DNA of 8,264 nucleotides from Deltaproteobacteria bacterium (GCA_027004315.1 JALTHV010000230.1:1-8264), one strand, 5' to 3'. Numbered from the stretch's first letter, positions 1-7,182 are shown. The notes: generated by a model from the sequence alone, not told the origin. Numbers and translations: made by a program.

Positions 1-1
1 A

Positions 2-289
2 GAGGATAGGGGGGAACAGGGATTTTCTTTTGCCTACCTGGACACCGAGCGGGTAAGCAGGCCTGGAAAGAAATTAAATAGATATATCATTAAGGACCTC
101 TCACTCCTGAACCATCCCAATCTGGGCACTATCTCCCAGGGGACCAGGCTCTGTTTTCTGAAGGCCTATGTTCGGGCGAATTCCGGTCTTGGTGATACCG
201 CACGGACACTGTTGAGAGATATCGAACAGGCAAGTGCAAAACGATACGGTCGTAAAGGAGGCCCGGCAGATAAAGTAAATGGCAGCTAA
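2..289 (+). CDS. LPS kinase (Kdo/WaaP-like family), C-terminal part, truncated by window edge
   Basis: An open frame enters from the left edge and ends at TAA 287-289, leaving 95 residues with no start in view. It contains FAYLDTERV (about residues 9-17), then NRYIIKDLSLLNHPNL, then LCFLKAY. This order matches the C-terminal lobe of the lipopolysaccharide kinase family (Kdo kinase / WaaP / RfaP): the metal-binding Asp segment, a basic helix, and an 'RxxFLxaY' helix. The segment is also comparable to VDLDGARL...DLGRLLASF in the complete kinase at 1535-2365. Family members act at the inner membrane and phosphorylate Kdo or heptose of the LPS core using ATP. The catalytic HGD loop would lie upstream of the window. 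The gene overlaps the next by 11 bp, so the two are probably co-transcribed. The family call is from residue pattern only, and the exact sugar target is unknown. Confidence 0.6.
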   Translation, partial: EDRGEQGFSFAYLDTERVSRPGKKLNRYIIKDLSLLNHPNLGTISQGTRLCFLKAYVRANSGLGDTARTLLRDIEQASAKRYGRKGGPADKVNGS

Positions 290-1535
290 AAACGAAGACA
301 TGGCCTCATCTGAAGGGGCGATCCTTTACATACTGACCCGGTTTCCTGTTACTACTGAGACCTTTATCCTGAATGAACTCCGGGAGATGCGTCGCCAAGG
401 GATTAAATACCATCTCTTTGCCTTTCGATTAGACAGGGAAATGGCAGCCGAGCCGCCATATAATGAGGTCATTGCCAGAGAGATTCCCAGGCCATACACT
501 TCGCTGGTGTCTTCCGTCAATGCCAGGGTCTGGGCAAAGAGATACAGAGCGGCCTATGGTCTCCTGCGTACCAGGGCCTGCCGCCGGCTGCACCACTTTT
601 TCCAGGCAGTATACCTGGCCGATTGGGTAAAAAGGCATAATATCCGCCATATCCACGCCCATTACGCCTATCACTCCACGTCTGCAGCCAGGGTGGCGGC
701 GTCGCTTGCGGGTATTGGTTACAGTTTCACAGCCCATGCCAATGACATCTACAAGTCATGCTGGCAGATGAGAGAAAAGATAGAAGATGCGGTCTTTTGT
801 GCAACCTGTACCGGTTACAATGCCGGATATCTGAGGGAACATTATGCTCAATCCTGCCCGGACAGGGTAATCAAGGTGTATCACGGCATAGACCTCAGAC
901 AATTTAAATGCAGACCTCGCAGTGGGGCACTTCCTGGACAGGCACCGTTTCGCATATTGTCCATAGGGAGGCTGAGGGAGAAGAAGGGTCTTACCTTTTT
1001 GATTGAGGCATGTGCCCTCTTGAAGGACAGGGGTCTTCCCATTAAGGCCACCATTGTCGGGGAAGGTCCTGACCGTAAGGTCTTGGAGACCTTGATTGCC
1101 AATAAAGGACTCAGTAGTATAGTACGGCTCACCGGGAGCATACCTCACATGCAGGTCCGGGGACTGCTTGAGGATGCCGACGTCTTTGTGCTGCCCTGTA
1201 TCATCGCGAGTGACGGAAGCAGGGACGGTATCCCAAATGTCATACTTGAGGCCATGGCCATGAGGCTCCCCGTGGTCTCGACTACAGTCTCTGCCATCCC
1301 TGAGGCAGTTGAGCACGGCAGTACCGGGCTGCTCGTGCCGCCTGGTGATACCCCTGCCCTGGCAGAGGCCATATCACGCCTGGCAGGTGCACCTGATGAG
1401 CGCGTCAGGATGGGGGATGCGGGAAGAAGAAAAGTTGCCAGGGATTTTGATCTGACCATTAATACAGGGCTGCTTGTATCCCTTTTCAGGGATGTAATGG
1501 AAAACCGTTCTCCAGGGCATGGTGGGGGTCCATAA
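279..1535 (+). CDS. GT4-family glycosyltransferase (LPS core / exopolysaccharide type)
   Basis: This 418-residue GT-B fold enzyme probably transfers a sugar from a nucleotide-sugar donor onto the growing LPS core on the cytoplasmic face. The N-terminal domain has ILTRFPVTTETFILNELREM (about 18-37), typical of WcaL-like GT4 proteins, then HIHAHYAYHS (124-133) and TAHANDIY (151-158). The C-terminal donor domain has GRLREKKGL (230-238; Arg231 and Lys236 are the usual phosphate contacts) and GEGP (261-264). It also has DGIPNVILEAMA, in which the E-x7-E motif appears as D316-x7-E324, a substitution seen in this subgroup. ATG 279 is the first in-frame start because TAA lies directly upstream. The strong AAAGGAGG at 254-261 is 17 nt away, which is long, and ATG 300 (residue 8) is an alternative. 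The gene overlaps its upstream kinase by 11 bp and the next kinase by 1 bp (TAATG). Acceptor and donor sugars cannot be read from the sequence. Confidence 0.9.
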   Translation: MAAKNEDMASSEGAILYILTRFPVTTETFILNELREMRRQGIKYHLFAFRLDREMAAEPPYNEVIAREIPRPYTSLVSSVNARVWAKRYRAAYGLLRTRACRRLHHFFQAVYLADWVKRHNIRHIHAHYAYHSTSAARVAASLAGIGYSFTAHANDIYKSCWQMREKIEDAVFCATCTGYNAGYLREHYAQSCPDRVIKVYHGIDLRQFKCRPRSGALPGQAPFRILSIGRLREKKGLTFLIEACALLKDRGLPIKATIVGEGPDRKVLETLIANKGLSSIVRLTGSIPHMQVRGLLEDADVFVLPCIIASDGSRDGIPNVILEAMAMRLPVVSTTVSAIPEAVEHGSTGLLVPPGDTPALAEAISRLAGAPDERVRMGDAGRRKVARDFDLTINTGLLVSLFRDVMENRSPGHGGGP

Positions 1536-2365
1536 TGGATACCAAATTCCGATTTCAGGCCCTTGACCTGGGTCCTCTAAAGGGCCTTATACGCCTGGAT
1601 GCCCGCATCCCTGAGATGCTTGAGGCCCTGTCAGATCCTGACGGCCTGCTCAATGCATCTGACCTGCTTTTCAAGAACTCTGCCCGCACCAAGGCAGGCC
1701 GTGTAATGATTGGAGAGAGGCCATTTTTTCTCAAGTGCTATAATAAAAGGGGAATGATACATACGGCAAAGACCGTGTTCAGACATTCAAGACCATGGCG
1801 GGCCTATCGGTTGGCAGTATATCTTATTCAAAACGGAGTGGATACACCGGCCCCCGTAGCCATATTGGAGGAGCATAGGCTGGGGGCCTTGATGCGAAGT
1901 TATCTGGTTACTGAATATGTATCTGGTAAGAGGATAAGGACATTTATAAGCAGGCGCGTAAAGGGCACAGGGTGGCGGGCCGGGACAGCGGCAAGGGTAG
2001 CAGGTCTTATTGCCGGACTTCATGCATCCAGGGTCTGCCATGGAGACCTGAAGGCCAATAATATACTCCTGGAAGATGATAAAGGCAGAGAAAGGCCGTG
2101 GCTTGTAGATCTGGACGGTGCCAGGCTGAGATCCAGAATCTCTGATAAGGACAGAATTACAGACCTGGGCAGACTGCTCGCGTCGTTTTCCGATATACTT
2201 ACACCTTCTGAGCTATATCGTTTTCTCATAAATTATAGCATAGAAAGCGGGGTATGGCAGGATACTGAAGAGAGACGGGATGTGATAAGGCACCTGAGGA
2301 CAATACTCTCAAGGCACCAGGCCAGGCACAGAAAAAAGAGGGGTGTTTGTGTCAGGGTCGTCTGA
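1535..2365 (+). CDS. LPS core sugar kinase, Kdo/WaaP-like (protein-kinase-like fold)
   Basis: This is a complete 276-residue protein. It carries a candidate ATP-binding Lys in FFLKCYN (Lys67), a catalytic loop HGDLKANN (His169, Asp171, Asn176) and a DFG-equivalent VDLDGARL (Asp192/Asp194), followed by DRITDLGRLL. This order is that of the lipopolysaccharide kinase (Kdo kinase/WaaP) superfamily, and the length is typical. Such enzymes use ATP to phosphorylate Kdo or heptose of the inner core at the membrane. Phosphorylation normally provides the negative charges that bind divalent cations. The ATG shares one base with the stop of the glycosyltransferase gene (TAATG), indicating translational coupling. 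Its 3' end overlaps the start of the O-antigen ligase gene by 17-23 bp. The C-terminus is strongly basic (RHQARHRKKRG), which may help membrane association. It is the second kinase of this type in the cluster. Confidence 0.8.
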   Translation: MDTKFRFQALDLGPLKGLIRLDARIPEMLEALSDPDGLLNASDLLFKNSARTKAGRVMIGERPFFLKCYNKRGMIHTAKTVFRHSRPWRAYRLAVYLIQNGVDTPAPVAILEEHRLGALMRSYLVTEYVSGKRIRTFISRRVKGTGWRAGTAARVAGLIAGLHASRVCHGDLKANNILLEDDKGRERPWLVDLDGARLRSRISDKDRITDLGRLLASFSDILTPSELYRFLINYSIESGVWQDTEERRDVIRHLRTILSRHQARHRKKRGVCVRVV

Positions 2366-3845
2366 GCAGAGCAATGAAGCGGCAGGGGAAGTTGCAGCCG
2401 GTATCTCCCCTGATGAAAAATCGGCCGGCATGCTCTGTCACGGGGCGTGGGTAGCCCTGCTGGTATATATATTTCTTCTTCCCTTCAGAAATCTTCTTGG
2501 TGATTGGCTGTCCATTCCCAGGACAATACTCCTGTTAATCATGACTGCAGACCTGCTGTACCGAGTACGGAGACGTCAGTGGATTTCTTCTCCGCTGGAC
2601 TATCCCATATGGGCCTATGGAACAGCTATGGTCATCTCATCCGTGTTGTCCGTGGATATTCAATATAGCCTGAATAAGCTCTTGCAGACCTTATTGCCTA
2701 TTCTGATCGTTTATCACTCGACATGGCAACAACTCAGGCACGGCAGACAGATCAGGCATCTTGCCTGGTCTGTGGTCTTTGCCGCCACGTTAGTTGTATT
2801 ATTGAGTTTTGTCTTTTTGAACATAAAAGGGGGCCGGATCGAAGGTATCTTTCCTGTGGCAACCCGCTATGGAAAGTACCTGGACCTGGCAATTCCCTTG
2901 ACCTTTAGTCTCCTATTTTTTGAGAATGCCTGGCAGATAAGAGTCCCGTTGGGTGTACTGGCTGTCAGCGAGATCATAGCCCTGTTATGGACCGGGACGC
3001 GTGGGGCCTTGGTAGCCCTAGGCACAATATTGCTTGCATCAGTAGCCTTCAATCGAAGGCTTTGGCCTGTCCTGGTCCTGTGCGCAGTGATCATGGCGGG
3101 ATTTTGGGCCGCCTTGCCTGAGAGTTCCTTCCTACGCCAACGGATCACCGAGCTTGTTTTTTCTCCATGCCAATTAATTGATAAAGATCAGGCACTGCAG
3201 GACAGGAAGGGATATTACAGGTCCGCATGGGCCATGATAAAAGAAAGACCTATCGTGGGCTGGGGATATGGCAACCATATCGCCAGATACGTGAGTGAAT
3301 CCAAGGATAAGGCCTGGTTCAAGGAAAAGGGTGTAAAACCACTGCTATGGCATGCCCATGATGTGTTTCTGGAGATACTGCTTGAAGGCGGGATAGTTGC
3401 TCTGGCTGCGGCCTTGTGGATTGCTCTGGTCCTGGCCGGTGCGGCGATCAGGATATTGAAAGGCCGTCGATTCCTTCAAGAGCCCTTGGTCCTGGGATTT
3501 CTGGCAGGACTCTGCGCCCTGATAATACACTGTCTGATATCCGTGCCCCAGTGGGCCAACTCTCTACTTGCCGCGGTCTATATTGCTGCAGTAATGACAC
3601 ATACCTATGAGGGTCAATCCCCACCGATGTCGAGCTGCCCACGAAGTATATTCCAAAGGCCTTCCTCTGGTCGTGCCTCTATCTCCAATACCCAGATTGG
3701 GAGGGGACTTTCATCTGTGGCTACCAGTTCATGCCAGATAGGCTCTATTTTTACCCTGTCCTTGTCTGTAGTCACAAGGGCCCTTGCCCCAAGCCTTCTG
3801 GCCTGCATCATCAAACTTTTCAGATCTCCTGGTCTATATGGATAG
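2349..3845 (+). CDS. O-antigen ligase / polymerase family membrane protein (WaaL-like, Wzy_C domain)
   Basis: This is a polytopic inner-membrane protein with about ten hydrophobic segments (first near residues 33-48, last near 383-418, numbering from GTG 2343). Family features are TGTRGALVAL (217-226), RKGYYRSAWAMIKERPIVGWGYG (within 288-310) and the periplasmic WHAHDVFLEILLEGG (336-350), which holds the His typical of O-antigen ligases. WaaL-type enzymes move undecaprenyl-diphosphate-linked O-antigen onto lipid A-core in the periplasm. GTG 2349 is preferred because GAGGGG at 2338-2343 sits 5 nt upstream; GTG 2343 is also open. It overlaps the preceding kinase gene and belongs to the same run. 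Oddly, the family-like part ends near residue 424. The remaining roughly 76 residues are non-hydrophobic and are exactly antisense to the 3' end of lpxK, so this tail may reflect loss of the original stop. A Wzy polymerase or polysaccharide-secretion role cannot be excluded. Confidence 0.82.
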   Translation: MSGSSEQSNEAAGEVAAGISPDEKSAGMLCHGAWVALLVYIFLLPFRNLLGDWLSIPRTILLLIMTADLLYRVRRRQWISSPLDYPIWAYGTAMVISSVLSVDIQYSLNKLLQTLLPILIVYHSTWQQLRHGRQIRHLAWSVVFAATLVVLLSFVFLNIKGGRIEGIFPVATRYGKYLDLAIPLTFSLLFFENAWQIRVPLGVLAVSEIIALLWTGTRGALVALGTILLASVAFNRRLWPVLVLCAVIMAGFWAALPESSFLRQRITELVFSPCQLIDKDQALQDRKGYYRSAWAMIKERPIVGWGYGNHIARYVSESKDKAWFKEKGVKPLLWHAHDVFLEILLEGGIVALAAALWIALVLAGAAIRILKGRRFLQEPLVLGFLAGLCALIIHCLISVPQWANSLLAAVYIAAVMTHTYEGQSPPMSSCPRSIFQRPSSGRASISNTQIGRGLSSVATSSCQIGSIFTLSLSVVTRALAPSLLACIIKLFRSPGLYG

Positions 3846-4690
3846 TGGTCAGGGAATGCGACCTTACCTCTGAGGTAGATCCCCAGGTTTTCTACAGTGG
3901 CGAAGAAGGCCTCTGGGCTGGCAAGGGCACAGAAGGCAAACAGGTGCCTTGGCAGCATCTCAGGTGTCTCTGACTCTCCTCCCATTGATAGAGACTTCAC
4001 GGCCCGCATCTCGCTGAGAAAGACTGGGCGCTCCGGGACCATCTTCTGGATCTCGTGCCGGGCCATCTCCTGGTCTGCAGCAGACAATAGCTCTGCCCTG
4101 GTCAAGAGAATCGCAGTTGCCCTGGAAATGGATGAGACAGGCTCTCTCAGGTCGCCTCCAGGAAATACCCACTGTGTTCCAAAAAATCTCCCTGCGGGCA
4201 GCAGCAACAAATCAATATCCCGGAAGAGGGCCAGGTGCTGAAAGGCATCATCAAGTATTATTATCTGGGCGCCGAGGCGCTCCACGGCAAGTTTTCCGCC
4301 TGCATACCTGTCTGAGCCGACCACAACAGGGACCTCTGGAAGGGACTGGGCTATCATAACTGGTTCATCTCCAGCCTCCCGCGGGGAGACCCTGACCCTG
4401 CCGCCATCAGAGACTACCAGAGGGCCACGGCCTGCCCTTCCTCCATAGCCCCGGCTTACAACCGCGGGGCGAACCCCCTGATCCTTCAGCCACTTGCCTA
4501 TAGTTATAACATGTGGAGATTTCCCTGTCCCACCGAGGCAGAGGTTACCTACGCTTATCACAGGACATGGGAGTCTCTTTGTTGAAAGGTATCTATTTCT
4601 ATAGGCCCAGGCCCTGATCTTCATCAGGGTTCCATAGGCTGGGGAAAGAGGCCTGCCAAGCATCAGGAGCATGGATCGGGTACTGTTCAA
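3614..4690 (-). CDS. lpxK: tetraacyldisaccharide 4'-kinase LpxK
   Basis: LpxK phosphorylates the 4' position of tetraacyl-disaccharide-1-phosphate to give lipid IVA, the sixth step of the Raetz lipid A pathway, on the inner face of the cytoplasmic membrane. The 358 residues show a membrane-proximal N-terminal helix (about 8-30), a P-loop GGTGKSP (53-59), SRGYGG (79-84), GDEP (107-110), the LpxK signature DDAFQH (147-152), FPGGDLREP (176-184) and a C-terminal TTDKDRVKIE. Length is normal to slightly long for the family. The start is TTG 4690, supported by GAGGAG at 4701-4696 only 5 nt away; ATG 4672 (residue 7) is the fallback. The gap to the waaA stop is 9 bp and the ribosome site overlaps that stop, so lpxK is translated in an operon with waaA. 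Its last 232 bp overlap the convergent O-antigen ligase frame. Confidence 0.95.
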   Translation of the reverse strand: MNSTRSMLLMLGRPLSPAYGTLMKIRAWAYRNRYLSTKRLPCPVISVGNLCLGGTGKSPHVITIGKWLKDQGVRPAVVSRGYGGRAGRGPLVVSDGGRVRVSPREAGDEPVMIAQSLPEVPVVVGSDRYAGGKLAVERLGAQIIILDDAFQHLALFRDIDLLLLPAGRFFGTQWVFPGGDLREPVSSISRATAILLTRAELLSAADQEMARHEIQKMVPERPVFLSEMRAVKSLSMGGESETPEMLPRHLFAFCALASPEAFFATVENLGIYLRGKVAFPDHYPYRPGDLKSLMMQARRLGARALVTTDKDRVKIEPIWHELVATDESPLPIWVLEIEARPEEGLWNILRGQLDIGGD

Positions 4691-4701
4691 GTCATCTCCT
4701 C
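4691..4701 (-). promoter_or_regulatory. ribosome binding site deciding a TTG start for lpxK
   Basis: On the minus strand GAGGAG (4701-4696) is followed by ATGAC and then TTG at 4690. It is a strong Shine-Dalgarno core at ideal spacing, and it overlaps the TGA stop of waaA (4702-4700). This supports TTG rather than the ATG six codons later, and implies coupled translation of lpxK after waaA. Confidence 0.65.
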
Positions 4702-6022
4702 ATGCCACATTAAAGAGACGATTGCCCTTGAGTGCCTCTGCTATGTAATCCAGATACCTGGAGGCAGCGCCACGATTTTCCCGCAAGAGGTCCTTTGCCT
4801 TCATGCCCATATCCCTGCGTCTATCTGGGTCCTTCAGGAGGTTGCACAAGACTGCCTCCAGTTCCTCTCTGCCTGATACCTGTCTGCCACCCCCTCTTCG
4901 CAGGAGGTCCTCTGCCACCACATGTATGCTTTCTACGTAGGGGCCAAAGAGCACTGGCACCCCGTAGGCGGCTGGCTCAAGGAGATTATGTCCTTCAATA
5001 TCTACAAAACTCCCCCCTACAAATGCAATATCACATAGGCCATAGCACCTCAAGAGCTCTCCAAGGGTATCAAGCACCAACACATCTATGGTCCCGGCAT
5101 TTTCACGTACACTGCGTCTTATGGTCTTAAGTCCCATTTCCCTTGCCAGTGATCTCAGTTCTGCCCCACGTCTTGGATCCCTGGGGGCCAGCAAGAGCTG
5201 TAGTCTTGGGAATTGATCTTTGAGGTCTTTATGGACGGCAAGTATCAGTTCCTCTTCCCCTGGGTGTGTACTCCCTGCCACCCAGAGTGGCGCATCGGGC
5301 TCGAGTCCCATCTCCCTCTTGATGCGCCTTCTTTGGACCTCATCGACAGGAGGTACCTCGAGGTCGTATTTGAGGTTCCCCAAGACCCTTACCCTGTCTG
5401 ATGGTATGCCCAGTCTCAAGAGCCGTTCCCTGTCATCAGGTGACTGCATGGCAATAAGATCGAAGCCCCTGTATAGTATATCTTTTACAGGCCCCAGATG
5501 TAAAAGCCTTGCTGCCGAGTGGGAAGATATGCTCCCGTTTATCAGCAGCGTCGGGATGCCCAGCCGTTTCATGCTCCATATCCAGTTGGGCCAGATATCT
5601 GTCTCGACCAGGATGAAACAGTCGGGTAAAATTTCCCTTATCACGTGGGTCACTATGGGTAGCAGGTCAAAAGGAGATGTGGTAATTACATGGGCAGTCT
5701 TGCCCAGTTTTCCCCTCAAGGTGCTGAGCCCGGTAGCTGTAGTGGAAGAACAGATAATTCCTGCATCCTGCCATCGTTGAGAAATGCCTGTCACCAGGGC
5801 CAATGTGGCGTTTACTTCTCCAACCGACAGGGCATGTACCCATATCCTGGGAGACCGGCCCTGGAGAGGAGATAGATCCGGGAGCCTTCCGAGTCTCCCT
5901 GCCAGTTGGCCCCGGTGCTTAGAGCGGGAAAGGAGGTATAGCAATATCGGAGGGCCCAGCCATGGAAGGGCCATGGCCTGGAGCAGGTTGTATAGAAAGA
6001 GTATAGGACGAGTCGATATCAT
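4700..6022 (-). CDS. waaA: 3-deoxy-D-manno-octulosonic acid (Kdo) transferase
   Basis: WaaA (KdtA) adds one or more Kdo residues from CMP-Kdo to lipid IVA at the cytoplasmic side of the inner membrane, linking lipid A to the core. The 440-residue product is the normal length. Its N-terminal hydrophobic anchor is at about 7-31. The GT30 acceptor domain has WVHALSVGEV, with catalytic Glu69, and ETDIWPN (140-146). The CMP-Kdo domain has VLGNLKYD (213-220), AGSTHPGEEE (249-258) and FVGGSFVDIEGHNLLEPAAYG (about 335-355). The usual GGHN appears here as EGHN. ATG 6022 has only a weak ribosome site (GAG or AAAGG very close to the start). lpxK follows after 9 bp. Only 27 bp upstream of the start lies the 8-bp repeat bounding a mobile-type insertion, so the promoter must lie inside or beyond that insertion. 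Mono- versus bifunctional Kdo transfer cannot be told. Confidence 0.96.
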   Translation of the reverse strand: MISTRPILFLYNLLQAMALPWLGPPILLYLLSRSKHRGQLAGRLGRLPDLSPLQGRSPRIWVHALSVGEVNATLALVTGISQRWQDAGIICSSTTATGLSTLRGKLGKTAHVITTSPFDLLPIVTHVIREILPDCFILVETDIWPNWIWSMKRLGIPTLLINGSISSHSAARLLHLGPVKDILYRGFDLIAMQSPDDRERLLRLGIPSDRVRVLGNLKYDLEVPPVDEVQRRRIKREMGLEPDAPLWVAGSTHPGEEELILAVHKDLKDQFPRLQLLLAPRDPRRGAELRSLAREMGLKTIRRSVRENAGTIDVLVLDTLGELLRCYGLCDIAFVGGSFVDIEGHNLLEPAAYGVPVLFGPYVESIHVVAEDLLRRGGGRQVSGREELEAVLCNLLKDPDRRRDMGMKAKDLLRENRGAASRYLDYIAEALKGNRLFNVA

Positions 6023-6049
6023 GCCTTTATCTCAAATACAGGATCCTGA

Positions 6050-6057
6050 GCAACTAT
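6050..6057 (+). repeat. 8-bp direct repeat GCAACTAT, left copy (right copy 6346-6353)
   Basis: GCAACTAT occurs at 6050-6057 and again at 6346-6353, exactly bracketing the non-coding block 6058-6345. The right copy begins immediately after the terminal sequence TTAT. At the equivalent place in the 7718-7920 element the direct repeat begins after TTAC. This has the form of an 8-bp target-site duplication. Confidence 0.6.
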
Positions 6058-6060
6058 AGT

Positions 6061-6103
6061 GTAACTGTCCACATTCCCCCCGGTTGCAACCGTCCATGTC
6101 CCC
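6061..6103 (+). repeat. tandem pair of GYAACYGTCC...CCCC motifs
   Basis: GTAACTGTCCACATTCCCCC (6061-6080) and GCAACCGTCCATGTCCCC (6086-6103) are two same-strand versions of one motif, 25 bp apart. Further versions lie at 6259-6275, 7741-7758 (+) and 7186-7203, 7213-7229, 7868-7888 (-). In this element and the other, one copy abuts the long hairpin. They resemble short extragenic repeats. The function is unknown. Confidence 0.5.
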
Positions 6104-6216
6104 GGCCAGCGGTAGCATTTTGAAGGGTCTCAGTGCGGATTAATCGGCAGAGTGCTCTGATCTTGTGCATCAAGCGATGCTCCTGAGACCCTTCAAAATA
6201 CTACCGCTGGCCGGGG
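6100..6216. repeat. long covarying hairpin, copy 1
   Basis: Arms 6100-6133 and 6183-6216 pair over 34 positions with a single C-A mismatch (6116/6200), enclosing a 49-nt loop (6134-6182). The outer CCGGCCAGCGGTAG block and the loop are nearly identical to copy 2 at 7757-7869. The inner 17 bp of stem differ at four positions, all compensated on the other arm. Inside the loop, GCATC (6167-6171) pairs with GATGC (6176-6180). It is not followed by a T-run, so a simple terminator role is unlikely. Confidence 0.8.
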
Positions 6217-6226
6217 GGGATGTGTA

Positions 6227-6345
6227 GTAACTTCTCAATAAATCCTGGCAACTTCGATGTAACCGATCACTTTGCCCTCTCCACTGGGGGAGAGGCTTTG
6301 GGTGAGGGGGTAATGCTGTATTGCCTCCACTTATTGAGAACTTAT
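6227..6345. repeat. short terminal-inverted-repeat element nested in the composite
   Basis: The ends TAACTTCTCAATAAAT (6228-6243) and ACTTATTGAGAACTTA (6329-6344) are inverted, matching at 14 of 16 positions. They equal the ends of the 7718-7920 element apart from two substitutions. The subterminal GTAACCGATCA (6259-6269) also matches the other element, where it lies in reverse complement at 7878-7888. Instead of the long hairpin, this copy carries a CCTCTCC/GGAGAGG hairpin. Taken alone it has no matching flanking duplication: GATGTGTA on the left against GCAACTAT on the right. Confidence 0.55.
6275..6310. repeat. REP-like hairpin CCTCTCC...GGAGAGG followed by GGGTGAGGGGG
   Basis: CCTCTCC (6276-6282) pairs with GGAGAGG (6289-6295) around a 6-nt loop, followed by TTTGGGTGAGGGGG. 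From memory, the layout 'CCCTCTCC...GGAGAGG...GGGTGAGGG' recurs as an extragenic repeat in many proteobacterial genomes. Here it sits inside the inverted-repeat element as its cargo. Confidence 0.45.
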
Positions 6346-6353
6346 GCAACTAT
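6346..6353 (+). repeat. 8-bp direct repeat GCAACTAT, right copy
   Basis: Identical to 6050-6057 and directly abutting the right terminus of the composite insertion. It is the likely second half of the target-site duplication. Confidence 0.6.
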
Positions 6354-6441
6354 CAGGCAAAAGATGGATTTTAGGGTAGTCCTCAAGACTATTCTTATAC
6401 TACATTTCATATAACTCTTCACTTTTTCTCCTGATGACTCT

Positions 6442-7182
6442 ATGTACAAAATTTCCAAAGATACGAAAATAAGGCTGCAAAAATTCCTTGCCCATGCAGG
6501 TGTGTGTTCAAGAAGGGCGGCAGAGACCCTGATTTCATCAGGCCGAGTCAGTATAGATGGCCAAATTATCACCAAACTGGGGACAAGGGTGGACCCATAC
6601 ACAAACGATATCCGCGTTGACGGGACCAGGATCGTCGGGGAGAAATCCCCTATCTACATCTTGCTCAATAAACCCAGGGGGCTCTTGACTACTGTCCATG
6701 ATCCCTATGGACGTCCCACGGTGATGGGGCTGCTTGGAAAGGTGCCAGGACGGGTCTATCCTGTAGGGCGTCTGGACAAGGACAGCGAGGGACTACTCCT
6801 TTTTACAAATGACGGGGCCCTGGCCTATAGGCTTTTACACCCAAGCCATAAGGTCTCAAAGACCTATCACGTGACTGTAAAGGGGATACCGTCAAGGGCA
6901 GAACTGGAGATCCTTCGAGGTGGTGTGGAGATTGAAGGGGTAAAGACATTGCCCTGCAAGATCAAGGTATTAAGCACATTAAGTCATTCATCGGTTATAG
7001 AAGTCATACTGAGGGAGGGGAGAAAGCGCCAGATAAAGATGATGTTTAACACGATAGGTCATCCGGTCACCAGGCTTATACGTGTCGAAATGGGGCCTTT
7101 AAAATTGGGAAGGCTTCCACCTGGCAGGTCCAGGGAATTGACTACTTCGGAGATAGAATCGCTCAAGATAGCGGTAGGGTAA
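6442..7182 (+). CDS. rRNA pseudouridine synthase, RsuA/RluB/RluE family
   Basis: The 246-residue enzyme isomerises a specific uridine of rRNA to pseudouridine during ribosome assembly in the cytoplasm. An N-terminal S4 RNA-binding domain (about 10-62, RLQKFLAHAGVCSRRAAETLI) precedes the catalytic domain. That domain has ILLNKPRGLLTT (about 73-84), then GRLDKDSEGLLLFTNDG (109-125) with catalytic Asp112, then SKTYHV (139-144) and EGRKRQIKMMF. Length and motif order fit RluB (which modifies 23S rRNA) best, but RsuA or RluE specificity cannot be excluded. ATG 6442 is the only sensible start, since an in-frame TAA lies ten codons upstream. No clear Shine-Dalgarno is present (TCTCCTGATGACTCT precedes it). 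TATACT at 6396-6401 could be a -10 element but lacks a good -35. The gene stands alone, divergent from waaA, with mobile-type repeats on both sides. Confidence 0.93.
   Translation: MYKISKDTKIRLQKFLAHAGVCSRRAAETLISSGRVSIDGQIITKLGTRVDPYTNDIRVDGTRIVGEKSPIYILLNKPRGLLTTVHDPYGRPTVMGLLGKVPGRVYPVGRLDKDSEGLLLFTNDGALAYRLLHPSHKVSKTYHVTVKGIPSRAELEILRGGVEIEGVKTLPCKIKVLSTLSHSSVIEVILREGRKRQIKMMFNTIGHPVTRLIRVEMGPLKLGRLPPGRSRELTTSEIESLKIAVG

Larger units (their letters stand above)
6058..6345. mobile_element. composite MITE-like insertion between waaA and the pseudouridine synthase gene
   Basis: This is 288 bp of non-coding DNA between 8-bp direct repeats. In order it holds two tandem GYAACYGTCC-type motifs (6061-6103), a 34-bp-stem hairpin (6100-6216), and a complete short element with ends TAACTTCTCAATAAAT (6228-6243) and ACTTATTGAGAACTTA (6329-6344). 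The right terminus matches that of the element at 7718-7920. The left terminus (AGTGTAACTGTCC) does not, so this copy looks rearranged or nested. No transposase is encoded, so mobilisation in trans by an enzyme elsewhere is inferred. It fills most of the 419-bp gap between the two divergent genes and may carry or disrupt their promoters. Confidence 0.6.

Noticed and set aside
756..1316. 186-residue minus-strand frame inside the glycosyltransferase gene
   Set aside because: It is wholly antisense to a convincing GT4 gene, and its composition does not resemble a protein family.
5220..5780. 186-residue plus-strand frame inside waaA
   Set aside because: It is antisense to clear waaA coding sequence, with Ser-rich, feature-free translation.
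6100..6216. Long hairpin as a rho-independent terminator
   Set aside because: It lies between divergent genes, has a 49-nt loop, and has no T-run after the stem on either strand.
6220..6414. 64-residue plus-strand frame in the waaA / pseudouridine synthase gap
   Set aside because: It runs through the repeat elements and has no ribosome site or family resemblance.
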